Of a DNA stretch of 37,546 bases, positions 10,137 to 18,121 are shown piece after piece; positions within the stretch are counted from its first letter, which is position 1, and the number at the start of each line of letters is the position of its first letter. The notes under the pieces are model-generated. The model had not been told where the DNA came from. It searched no databases and worked only from the letters and a program-made list of their open reading frames with translations. Origin of the DNA: an uncultured Sulfurovum sp. (GTDB lineage: Bacteria > Campylobacterota > Campylobacteria > Campylobacterales > Sulfurovaceae); NCBI GenBank assembly GCA_902727995.1, contig CACVAZ010000117.1:55945-93490 (forward strand). The letters run 5' to 3'. The position numbers were made by a program, and so were the translations under genes.

Positions 10137-10877
10137 ATGAACAAAATATTAATATTGTTGGGCTTTTTACTTGCATCAAGTTTTTTACAAGCAGAAACAA
10201 TTAAGGCTGATTTCAAAGTAGAATTTGGGATTATTGGTGAAATAGGAATTGCGAATGCAATTTTAACCAAAGATGATAGAGTTTATGAAATTAATGTAAA
10301 ATTAAAGGCAACAGGGATTGCTAATACGCTATCAGGAGGAAGGAAAGAACATCATATCTCTAAAGGACATATTGAGAACGGTGTGATGGTATCAGACTAT
10401 TATCAAGTGACTAAATCTCATGGCTCAAAAATGACGACTAAGCTTTACAGTATTAACCATGAAGAAAAAACTGTTAAAAAAGAGTACAAACGTTGGAAAA
10501 ATGGAAAACTAAATGTTGATGAGACGGATACTTTAGATTTTTATTCTGCTGATGATTTATTAACGCTTTATTTTAATTTAAATAAAAAAATAACAGATAA
10601 AAGGATTAGTAAGAATTATACTTTTAAAGCAGTTGGTGCTGAAAAGCAACAAGGGGAAGTTGAAGTGCTTATTCCTAAACAACTGAAGATTAAAGACTAT
10701 AAAGAAATGTTAGGAGAGAGTGATGACTCTTGGTATGCAAAAGCCATTGTGCATCAAGATATTTTTTCATCTGATAAAGGAGAATTGTTACTTCGTATTG
10801 GAAATGATGGTATTACCCAAAAAGCTGTCTTAAAAGATTTAATATTTTTTGGAGATATTAGAGCTGAGAGAATTTAG
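10137..10877 (+). CDS. DUF3108-type secreted protein
   Basis: Signal peptide (MNKILILLGFLLASSFLQAE); beta-rich body ending in '...ITQKAVLKDLIFFGDIRAERI' resembling DUF3108 proteins. Confidence 0.65.
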   Translation: MNKILILLGFLLASSFLQAETIKADFKVEFGIIGEIGIANAILTKDDRVYEINVKLKATGIANTLSGGRKEHHISKGHIENGVMVSDYYQVTKSHGSKMTTKLYSINHEEKTVKKEYKRWKNGKLNVDETDTLDFYSADDLLTLYFNLNKKITDKRISKNYTFKAVGAEKQQGEVEVLIPKQLKIKDYKEMLGESDDSWYAKAIVHQDIFSSDKGELLLRIGNDGITQKAVLKDLIFFGDIRAERI

Positions 10878-10886
10878 TTTTCTCTC
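10866..10886. terminator. Candidate terminator overlapping the DUF3108 gene stop codon
   Basis: GAGAGAA-TTTAGTT-TTCTCTC perfect 7-bp stem followed by ctctttaatatttttattt; lies between convergent genes. Confidence 0.5.
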
Positions 10887-10899
10887 CTCTTTAATATTT

Positions 10900-12102
10900 T
10901 TATTTACGTTTAGGAAGTTTCTTGAAACAGTTAAGACATTTCTTACTTTCTTCTCTAATAATACTAGACTTTCGAGCGATGGTTTCTCGAAACTGAGGTC
11001 GATAATGACGAACAAGTTTTCGTAGTTTCTCATAGGATTTTCCTTTAATTTTAACTACTTTTGCTGTCTGTTTTTTGACATATCGTCCAGGATTTACAGC
11101 ACGGTTTTTCTTATACAGTCCAAAGTGTAAATGAGGTCCTGTACTACGTCCTGATGTTCCGACGTATCCAATGGTTTTACCTTGTTTGACATAAGAACCT
11201 CTATGAATACCTTTAGCATAGCTTTTCATATGAGCATAAAGTGTTTTAAGTCCATTGGCATGTTGGATTTCTATGGTTCTCCCATAACCACCTTTCCAGC
11301 CTTTAAATACGACTTTCCCTTTTGAAGAAGCCACAATTCTTGAACCAGAACGTGCAGCATAGTCAATACCTAAGTGAGGACGATAACGTTTATGAATAGG
11401 ATGATAACGCCTGTGACTAAAACCACTTGAAATTCGCTTCATATTAGGAACAGGTTGAATAAAACGGGTGCTATAAGTACGTTTGTATTGTGTACCTAAA
11501 GAGTCATAATACTTTTCATTGTCCATTAAGAAGCCGTAAAAACGTTGTTTGTTAATTTCAATAAGACAGGCATCAATTTGTGGGCTAGTGTAGGGTTTGT
11601 TGTTTCGATAGCGTTGGGTATAAAAAATGATAATTCGGTCACCCTTTTTCATTTTATGAAAAGGAATACTTTTTGAATAAACTTCTTCAAGCTCTTTTCC
11701 ATAGAACCATGTTTTAGTCGCTTTATATAAGTCTTTTTTAAAACCATATTTCATCTTTATGGAGATGGTTCTTTCAATCAAGTCATAGGGAATTTCTACA
11801 TATTTATAGCTATAACCCTTTTTTGAATTTTTTAATTGAAGCATTAGTTCATCAGAAACAGGAATATTTATGGTCGTGATTTTCCCTTTTTTTCGGTTAA
11901 TACTGTAACTTTGACCAGCTCTAATTTCTTGAATAAGTTCTTTGTCTTCTTTGTGCATATTATAATAAGTTTTTTGAGGAATACCATGTTTCTTTAAAAA
12001 ACCTAAAAAAGTTAGTTTGTTACTCCATTTGTATTCTTTAGCTGAAATGTTTTGGGTAAAAAGAAGGAGGGAAATTAATATAAGTAGTACTTTTATAGGC
12101 AT
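10900..12102 (-). CDS. M23-family zinc metallopeptidase (peptidoglycan endopeptidase)
   Basis: Signal peptide; 'HLGIDYAARSGSRIVASSKGKVVFKGWKGGYGRTIEIQHANGLKTLYAHM...GTSGRSTGPHLHFGLY' with HxxxD and HxH motifs intact. Confidence 0.94.
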   Translation of the reverse strand: MPIKVLLILISLLLFTQNISAKEYKWSNKLTFLGFLKKHGIPQKTYYNMHKEDKELIQEIRAGQSYSINRKKGKITTINIPVSDELMLQLKNSKKGYSYKYVEIPYDLIERTISIKMKYGFKKDLYKATKTWFYGKELEEVYSKSIPFHKMKKGDRIIIFYTQRYRNNKPYTSPQIDACLIEINKQRFYGFLMDNEKYYDSLGTQYKRTYSTRFIQPVPNMKRISSGFSHRRYHPIHKRYRPHLGIDYAARSGSRIVASSKGKVVFKGWKGGYGRTIEIQHANGLKTLYAHMKSYAKGIHRGSYVKQGKTIGYVGTSGRSTGPHLHFGLYKKNRAVNPGRYVKKQTAKVVKIKGKSYEKLRKLVRHYRPQFRETIARKSSIIREESKKCLNCFKKLPKRK

Positions 12103-12190
12103 ATAATATCTTTTTGTAAATTTTAAAACAGATTCTAACCGAAAGGTTCTTATAAGTATGGTAAAATTCCAAAAAAATTAAAGGTTATAT

Positions 12191-13090
12191 TTGAAAAAAT
12201 ATATTTTAGGCATGGATAGGGGTATTTTATTTATGCTTTTAGCTTCACTCTCTTTTGCATTTATGGGTGGCTTTGTTAAAGTGTTATCGCAAATATTACC
12301 AGCCGTGGAAGTGACTTTTTTTAGAAATATTTTTGGGGTAGTTTTGGTTGGTTTATCCATTTATAAAATACCTTTAAAACAAACAGGTGGAAAATTTTTA
12401 CTTTTAGTTTTTCGAGGTTCAATGGGCTTTGCTGCTCTTTTGGCTTATTTTTATTTGATTGCTAACATTCCTTTAGGTGAAGCCATTACTTATAATAAAA
12501 CTTCTCCCATATTTGTAGCCATATTTGCCTATCTTTTTTTAAATGAAAAACTTGGAAAAAACGCTATTTTAGCTATTTTACTTGGGTTTGTAGGCATTTT
12601 ATTTGTGGCTCAACCCACAGGAGGCTCTTTTGATAAATATGATGTTTTGGGTATTTTTTCAGGCATAGGAGCAGCTTTGGCATATACCTCCATACGAGAA
12701 CTTAGAAAATATTATGATACCCGTGCCATTGTGATGTCATTTATGAGTATTGGAACCATTGCTCCTTTGATCTTAATGCTTAGTACCCCTTATGTTTCAG
12801 TCTCTTCAGATTTTGATTGGATGTTTTCTGAGTTTATCATGCCAAAAGGCATTGAATGGTTTTATGTGACAGCTGTGGGACTTTTTGCGACTGCTTCACA
12901 GCTACTCATGACTAAGGCATATGAGTTAACCAAGGCTGGAATTGTAGGAACAATCTCTTATTCTAATATTGTATTTGGGGTGATTATTGGGCTTGTGTTG
13001 GGTGATGCTCTACCTAATATTTGGACATTTTTAGGTATAATATTGGTTATCAGTTCGGGTCTTTTAGTGGCTCTTGCTAAAGATAAATAA
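12191..13090 (+). CDS. EamA/DMT-family transporter
   Basis: About ten TM helices in two EamA-like repeats (PAVEVTFFRNIFGVVLVG...; GIVGTISYSNIVFGVIIGLVLGDALP). Start is TTG at 12191 or ATG at 12212. Confidence 0.88.
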   Translation: MKKYILGMDRGILFMLLASLSFAFMGGFVKVLSQILPAVEVTFFRNIFGVVLVGLSIYKIPLKQTGGKFLLLVFRGSMGFAALLAYFYLIANIPLGEAITYNKTSPIFVAIFAYLFLNEKLGKNAILAILLGFVGILFVAQPTGGSFDKYDVLGIFSGIGAALAYTSIRELRKYYDTRAIVMSFMSIGTIAPLILMLSTPYVSVSSDFDWMFSEFIMPKGIEWFYVTAVGLFATASQLLMTKAYELTKAGIVGTISYSNIVFGVIIGLVLGDALPNIWTFLGIILVISSGLLVALAKDK

Positions 13091-13103
13091 AGAGGATTAA
13101 AAT

Positions 13104-13904
13104 ATGAAATTAATAGCTGGACCTTGTGTATTGGAGAGTCGTGACACGGTCATGAGAATTGCTGAATCATTAAATAAATATTATGAAGATTGTACTAAAG
13201 ATTTTTATTTTAAAGCCAGTTTTGACAAAGCAAATAGAACTTCACTGAATTCTTTTAGAGGGCCTGGGCTTGATGAGGGCTTGAAAATGCTTCAAGAAGT
13301 AAAAGAGCAGTTTGGTTATAAGTTATTAACTGATGTTCATGACTATACCCAACCAGCCACTGTAGCTGAAGTGGTTGATGTCTTACAAATCCCTGCTTTT
13401 CTCTGTCGTCAAACAGATTTACTGGTCGCTGCTGCGAAGACAGGTGCTGTAGTGAACATTAAAAAAGGGCAATTTTTAGCACCACAAGCCATGGAGCATT
13501 CTGTTGCAAAAGTACTTAAAACACGTGGTTTTGAGGGTAAAGTTTCATATGAAAATTCAGAAAAGTACAATGTCTGGTTAACAGAACGGGGTTCAAGTTT
13601 TGGTTATGGTAACTTGGTAGTAGACATGAGAGGCTTAAAGCAAATGCGAGAGTTTGCTCCTGTAATTTTTGATGCAACACATTCAGTTCAACAACCAGCT
13701 TCTGGTGGAGCAACCTCTGGAGGAGACTCTGCTTTAGTGCCTTATCTGTCACGTGCAGCAGCAGCCGTTGGGGTCGATGGTTTCTTTTTTGAAACACATT
13801 TTGACCCAAGTATTGCGTTGAGTGATGGGCCCAATATGATAGAATTAAAAAAATTAGATGCCTTAATGAAACAAATTGAAGCGATACAATCTATTGTTGA
13901 ATAG
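13104..13904 (+). CDS. kdsA: 3-deoxy-8-phosphooctulonate (KDO-8-P) synthase
   Basis: '[11 protein letters not shown]', '[27 protein letters not shown]', '[10 protein letters not shown]', '[20 protein letters not shown]'. Confidence 0.98.
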   Translation: MKLIAGPCVLESRDTVMRIAESLNKYYEDCTKDFYFKASFDKANRTSLNSFRGPGLDEGLKMLQEVKEQFGYKLLTDVHDYTQPATVAEVVDVLQIPAFLCRQTDLLVAAAKTGAVVNIKKGQFLAPQAMEHSVAKVLKTRGFEGKVSYENSEKYNVWLTERGSSFGYGNLVVDMRGLKQMREFAPVIFDATHSVQQPASGGATSGGDSALVPYLSRAAAAVGVDGFFFETHFDPSIALSDGPNMIELKKLDALMKQIEAIQSIVE

Positions 13905-13905
13905 C

Positions 13906-13920
13906 TTCGATTTCATCGAA
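13906..13920. repeat. Short inverted repeat directly after the kdsA stop, similar to the cores of the ribH-nusB palindromes
   Basis: TTCGAT-TTC-ATCGAA perfect 6-bp arms; compare GTTCGATTAAATCGAAC at 14501-14517. Confidence 0.6.
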
Positions 13921-13941
13921 CAAAATAAAAGATTAATTCGT

Positions 13942-13947
13942 TATAAT
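13942..13947 (+). promoter_or_regulatory. Candidate -10 element (TATAAT) upstream of ribH
   Basis: Exact TATAAT in an AT-rich spacer 29 nt before the ribH ATG. Confidence 0.35.
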
Positions 13948-13975
13948 CATTTAAATTTATTTAAAAGACAAAAGG

Positions 13976-14452
13976 ATGTTGATGACAACAGTTGAAGGTA
14001 ACTTACAAGTAGATACACGCAAAAAAGTAGCAATTATTAATGCGAGGTTTAACCATTTTATTACCGATAGATTGGTAGAGGGAGCTGTGGATGTGTATGC
14101 AAGACATGGTGGAAATGCTGATGATTTAGATTTAATTTTGGTTCCAGGTGCATTTGAAGTACCTTTTGCATTAGATAAAGCTTTGGCTTCTGGTAAGTAC
14201 GATGCTGTATGTTGTTTGGGGGCAGTTATTCGTGGGGCAACACCTCATTTTGATTATGTTTCAGCAGAAGCAACAAAAGGAGTCGCATCAGCAACTATGA
14301 AACATGGTAAACCAGCAACTTTTGGGGTTTTAACCGTAGATAGCATTGAACAAGCCATTGAACGTGCTGGTACAAAAGCTGGTAATAAAGGTGGCGAAGC
14401 AATGGCTGGGCTTATTGAACTTATGAATTTATATACGGCTTTAGAGGTGTAA
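13976..14452 (+). CDS. ribH: 6,7-dimethyl-8-ribityllumazine synthase
   Basis: '[15 protein letters not shown]', '[11 protein letters not shown]', '[15 protein letters not shown]', '[27 protein letters not shown]'. Confidence 0.98.
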   Translation: MLMTTVEGNLQVDTRKKVAIINARFNHFITDRLVEGAVDVYARHGGNADDLDLILVPGAFEVPFALDKALASGKYDAVCCLGAVIRGATPHFDYVSAEATKGVASATMKHGKPATFGVLTVDSIEQAIERAGTKAGNKGGEAMAGLIELMNLYTALEV

Positions 14453-14467
14453 ATAGTTTATGTATGT

Positions 14468-14522
14468 CGTAGGTTTGATTTTATCGAACGTTAATATGTT
14501 GTTCGATTAAATCGAACCTACG
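14468..14522. repeat. REP-like inverted pair (two GTAGG-headed palindromes in opposite orientation)
   Basis: CGTAGGTTTGATTTTATCGAAC (14468-14489), 11-nt spacer, GTTCGATTAAATCGAACCTACG (14501-14522). The arms are reverse complements apart from 2 positions, and each arm is itself palindromic. Confidence 0.8.
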
Positions 14523-14534
14523 GTATTTTGAATA

Positions 14535-14567
14535 TATATAAAAGTTCAAATTTTGAATTTTTATATA
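14535..14567. repeat. AT-rich long hairpin upstream of nusB
   Basis: TATATAAAAGTTCAAA-T-TTTGAATTTTTATATA: 16-bp arms with a single G.T position. Confidence 0.75.
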
Positions 14568-14582
14568 CATTTTAAAAATGTA
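14566..14582. repeat. Perfect palindrome 20 nt before the nusB start
   Basis: TACATTTT-A-AAAATGTA, 8-bp perfect arms with a 1-nt centre. Confidence 0.75.
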
Positions 14583-14601
14583 ACGAAGGTAAGAATAAAA
14601 T

Positions 14602-15054
14602 ATGGCAACAAGACATCAAGCAAGAACAGCAGTAGTAGGACTTTTATACGCCTATGATTTAGGTAATGAAAATATTTCAACTTTTACAGATGATATTTTA
14701 GAAGAAGATAAAATAAGAAATAAGCAAAGGGAATTTTCACATACTCTTTTTAATGGAACAATTGAAAACTTAGTGCTTATTGATACTGAAATACAGAAGC
14801 ATCTTAGATCTTGGGATTATAAATCAATTGGTAAAGTGGAAAAAGCAATCATGCGTTTGGCTACTTTTGAGATTATGGTTGAGGGAACAGATAAACGTAT
14901 TATTATTAATGAAGCCATTGAGTTGGCAAAAGTTTTGGCTGATGATAGGTCTCCACATTTTATTAATGCTGTATTGGATGCAATAGGTAAAGAAGAAGCA
15001 GCCAATATTGAGAAACCTGAGGAGATTGAAGTACCTAAAGAGAAACCTGAGTAG
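14602..15054 (+). CDS. nusB: Transcription antitermination factor NusB
   Basis: 'MATRHQARTAVVGLLYAYDLGN...LRSWDYKSIGKVEKAIMRLATFEIM...IIINEAIELAKVLADDRSPHFINAVLDAI' typical NusB; follows kdsA-ribH. Confidence 0.96.
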   Translation: MATRHQARTAVVGLLYAYDLGNENISTFTDDILEEDKIRNKQREFSHTLFNGTIENLVLIDTEIQKHLRSWDYKSIGKVEKAIMRLATFEIMVEGTDKRIIINEAIELAKVLADDRSPHFINAVLDAIGKEEAANIEKPEEIEVPKEKPE

Positions 15055-15057
15055 CTT

Positions 15058-15627
15058 TTAAAAAGGACTACTCGGAGAATTCCCAATGGGTGTTCCTAAA
15101 GTTGGATGTTGATTCTTCTGACCATTTTGTCTAGGAATGGGTATTCCTAAAGATGGATTATTAAATGGGTTCGTTGAAATGGGTGTAGGGACGGTTTCAT
15201 TTCCTGGCATAGGAATGGTAACGGCATCTTTATAATTATCTATTTCATCTTGTGGAATGATTTGATCATCATAAAATTCTTCATTATCAAACATAGAAAG
15301 ATTGGCTTCTTTTTCTCTTTCTAATTGTTCTTCATCCGATATGTATTCTGCTCCCTCAGGAATGGTTCTTGTTAAATTTTTTTCTTGACTATGATTTAAA
15401 TCATTCTTAAGTGTCTCATTTTTGGTTGCTACTTCTTCTTTATCCCTTTCTGTAAGAGGAGGATGAGGTATGCGTGTGTAAGTTGGAACATTGCTTGTAT
15501 TTCTTTGACTGTTCTCTTTGTCTTCTTTAATCATCTTATAGGCATAAAACCCCAAGCCAATGAATATAACCACAGTTATGAGAAGTATTTTAAGAAAAAT
15601 CGTAGATTTTTTTTCATTATTTTGCAT
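15058..15627 (-). CDS. Single-TM protein with Glu/Asn/Pro-rich low-complexity tail, unknown function
   Basis: N-terminal TM (IFLKILLITVVIFIGLGFYAYKM), then an acidic linker and a P/N/G-rich tail with imperfect repeats (PSLGIPIPRQNGQ / PTLGTPIGNS). Confidence 0.6.
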   Translation of the reverse strand: MQNNEKKSTIFLKILLITVVIFIGLGFYAYKMIKEDKENSQRNTSNVPTYTRIPHPPLTERDKEEVATKNETLKNDLNHSQEKNLTRTIPEGAEYISDEEQLEREKEANLSMFDNEEFYDDQIIPQDEIDNYKDAVTIPMPGNETVPTPISTNPFNNPSLGIPIPRQNGQKNQHPTLGTPIGNSPSSPF

Positions 15628-15638
15628 TTTACACCTTT

Positions 15639-15655
15639 TAGTAGAAAGTCTACTA
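15639..15655. repeat. Short inverted repeat upstream of the TM-protein gene (possible operator)
   Basis: TAGTAGA-AAG-TCTACTA perfect 7-bp arms, 12 nt upstream of the 15627 start. Confidence 0.4.
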
Positions 15656-15748
15656 GACCTTAATTTAAATTATGCTTTTCCTTTTATAAATATTTAGATA
15701 TAAAGTGATTGTTGAGTATAATCACGAATTATTAAGATAAGGATAAAT

Positions 15749-16810
15749 ATGAGTGCCTTAAATAACAGAAGAATGACCATAGATGAAGCAGTTGAACTAA
15801 TTGAAAAAGCAGATTTAAAAACTTTAGGTCGCATGGCTTCAGAAATGAAAGCCAAACTTCACCCTGAAAAAATCACTACTTTTGTGGTTGACAGGAATAT
15901 AAACTATACTAATATTTGTTGGGTAGACTGTAAGTTTTGTGCATTTTACACGCATGAAAAAAAAGAAAATGCTTACATCTTGACTTTTGAAGAAATTGAC
16001 CAAAAAATAGATGAGCTTTTAGCTATTGGTGGAACACAAATTTTGTTTCAAGGTGGGGTTCATCCTAAATTACAGATTGAGTGGTATGAAGATTTAGTAG
16101 AACATATTGCTGTTAAATATCCACAAGTAACGATTCATGGTTTCTCTTCTATTGAAATAGATTACATTGCGACACGTTCTAAGATTTCTATTTCAGAAGT
16201 GATAAAACGGCTTAGAGATAAGGGTCTAAGTTCTATTCCTGGTGCTGGAGCTGAAATATTGTCTGACAGAGTTCGGGACATTATTGCTCCTAAAAAACAT
16301 GATAAAGACCAATGGTTAGAGGTGCATCGACAAGCACATAAACTAGGTGTAAAGTCAACAGCTACCATGATGTACGGAACAGTTGAGACCATTCGCGAAA
16401 TTGTTGAACATTGGGATTATGTCCGTCAACTCCAAGATGAAACAGATGGGTTTAGAGCATTTATTATGTGGTCATATCAAAGTGACCATACGCAGTTAAA
16501 ACGAGAATTACCCACCATTTCTAAAACAACCCCCAATCAGTACCTGCGTTATTTGGCTGTGGCTCGTCTATTTTTAGATAATGTACCAAATATTCAAAGT
16601 TCTTGGGTCACACAAGGAAGCTACATTGGTCAAATGGCATTAAAATTTGGAGCAAATGACTTAGGTTCTACCATGATGGAAGAAAATGTAGTTTCAGCTG
16701 CTGGTGCTGCGAATTCGATGAATCAAGATGAAATGATAGAGCTTATACGTGACATAGGCGAGAACCCTGCTAAACGTAATACGGCCTATGATATTTTGGA
16801 GCGATTTTAA
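15749..16810 (+). CDS. mqnC: Cyclic dehypoxanthine futalosine synthase (radical SAM, menaquinone via futalosine)
   Basis: 'DRNINYTNICWVDCKFCAFY' (CxxxCxxC), 'ILFQGGVHPKLQIEWYEDLV', 'GAGAEILSDRVRDIIAPKK', 'SSWVTQGSYIGQMALKFGANDLGSTMMEENVVSAAGA'. Confidence 0.95.
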   Translation: MSALNNRRMTIDEAVELIEKADLKTLGRMASEMKAKLHPEKITTFVVDRNINYTNICWVDCKFCAFYTHEKKENAYILTFEEIDQKIDELLAIGGTQILFQGGVHPKLQIEWYEDLVEHIAVKYPQVTIHGFSSIEIDYIATRSKISISEVIKRLRDKGLSSIPGAGAEILSDRVRDIIAPKKHDKDQWLEVHRQAHKLGVKSTATMMYGTVETIREIVEHWDYVRQLQDETDGFRAFIMWSYQSDHTQLKRELPTISKTTPNQYLRYLAVARLFLDNVPNIQSSWVTQGSYIGQMALKFGANDLGSTMMEENVVSAAGAANSMNQDEMIELIRDIGENPAKRNTAYDILERF

Positions 16811-16813
16811 AAA

Positions 16814-18121
16814 ATGACAAAAAATTTACTATTAAAAAAAATAATAATACTAACATTACTAATTCAAGGAACATTAATGGGTGCAAACCTAAGCCAATTA
16901 AAAATTAAGAACACAGACGTACCATTCATATTTGAAGAAGATAAAAACTTACCAATAGTTTCCATGCAATTAATTTTTAAAGATTCAGGTTCACTCTCAG
17001 ACACGCAAGATGGTTTAACACAAATCTCAGCTTCCCTACTGAATGAAGGAACTAAAAAAGAGGGTTCTGTTGGTTTTGCAACAAAGCTTGAAAACAGAGC
17101 CATTTCATTGAGTACTCATGCTGGAAATGAGACTTTTGTCATAGAAGTAGGATCGCTTAAAGAAGCGTTTCCTTACGCCATTGCACGTTTAAAAGAGTTA
17201 CTTAGCGATCCTAATTACAGCGAAGAAACATTGGGAAAAATTAAAACACAGACCATAGGGGCTTTAAAAAGAAAAGAGAGTGACTTTGACTATATCTCAA
17301 ACTTAGAACTAAAGAAGATGCTTTTTGAGGGTACTCCTTTGGCAAAACCTAGTGAAGGAACTGTTCAGAGTGTTGAAGGAATTGAGCTTGTAGACATTGA
17401 TAAACATCTTGGTAATCATTTAGGCGTGAACAATGCTATTGTAGTCATGGGTGGTGATATTTCAGAAAAAGAGGCTGCTGCATTTGCTACAGAGGTTTTG
17501 TCTTTGCTCTCCAAAGTAAATTCAAAGAAAATAGAAACAATGGAAGCTACAGCTAAAAGACAAGTTAAAGAAAAGATTCTTAATAGTGAACAAGCTTATG
17601 TTTATTTTGGATCACCGTTAAATGTTACTTATGATTCAAAAGAGCGTCACTTAGCACAAGTGGCATCATTTGTTTTGGGTAGTTCTGGCTTTGGTTCACG
17701 TATGATGGAAGAGATTAGGGTTAAAAAAGGTTTGGCATATTCAGCTTATAGTCGTTTTAATATTAATAAAACACACGCTTATTTTTCTGGTTATTTACAA
17801 ACCAAAATAGAAACAGGAGAAGAAGCTATTTCTTCAGTCAAAGAGGTTGTTCAAACTTTTTTAGACAAAGGTATTACAGCAGAAGAACTTAAGGCTTCAC
17901 AACAATTTTTGTTGGGTTCAGAACCTCTTAGAAATGAAACACTTTCTCAGCGTCTGGGTCAGGCTTTTCAAGAATACTACACTAACAAGCCATTGGGTTC
18001 GGCAAAAGAAAACTTGAAGAAAATAGAAGCTATTACTCTAGAAGAGATAAATGCTTTTATTAAGAAGCATAAAGAGATAGCTGAACTTTCATTTTCAGTG
18101 GTCACAGGGAAGAAGGGATAA
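16814..18121 (+). CDS. M16-family peptidase-like protein with degenerate zinc motif (probably non-catalytic subunit)
   Basis: Signal peptide; M16 fold signatures ('GSLSDTQDGLTQISASLLNEGT', 'SSGFGSRMMEEIRVKKGLAYSAYSRFN', 'GSEPLRNETLSQRL'), but GLTQISAS replaces the usual HxxEH. Confidence 0.88.
   Translation: MTKNLLLKKIIILTLLIQGTLMGANLSQLKIKNTDVPFIFEEDKNLPIVSMQLIFKDSGSLSDTQDGLTQISASLLNEGTKKEGSVGFATKLENRAISLSTHAGNETFVIEVGSLKEAFPYAIARLKELLSDPNYSEETLGKIKTQTIGALKRKESDFDYISNLELKKMLFEGTPLAKPSEGTVQSVEGIELVDIDKHLGNHLGVNNAIVVMGGDISEKEAAAFATEVLSLLSKVNSKKIETMEATAKRQVKEKILNSEQAYVYFGSPLNVTYDSKERHLAQVASFVLGSSGFGSRMMEEIRVKKGLAYSAYSRFNINKTHAYFSGYLQTKIETGEEAISSVKEVVQTFLDKGITAEELKASQQFLLGSEPLRNETLSQRLGQAFQEYYTNKPLGSAKENLKKIEAITLEEINAFIKKHKEIAELSFSVVTGKKG

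Noticed and set aside
10839-11033. Minus-strand 64-aa ORF at the end of the M23 gene
   Set aside because: Overlaps the M23 peptidase gene in another frame; no RBS or recognisable domain.
13516-13809. Minus-strand ORF inside kdsA
   Set aside because: Shadow ORF opposite highly conserved KdsA sequence.
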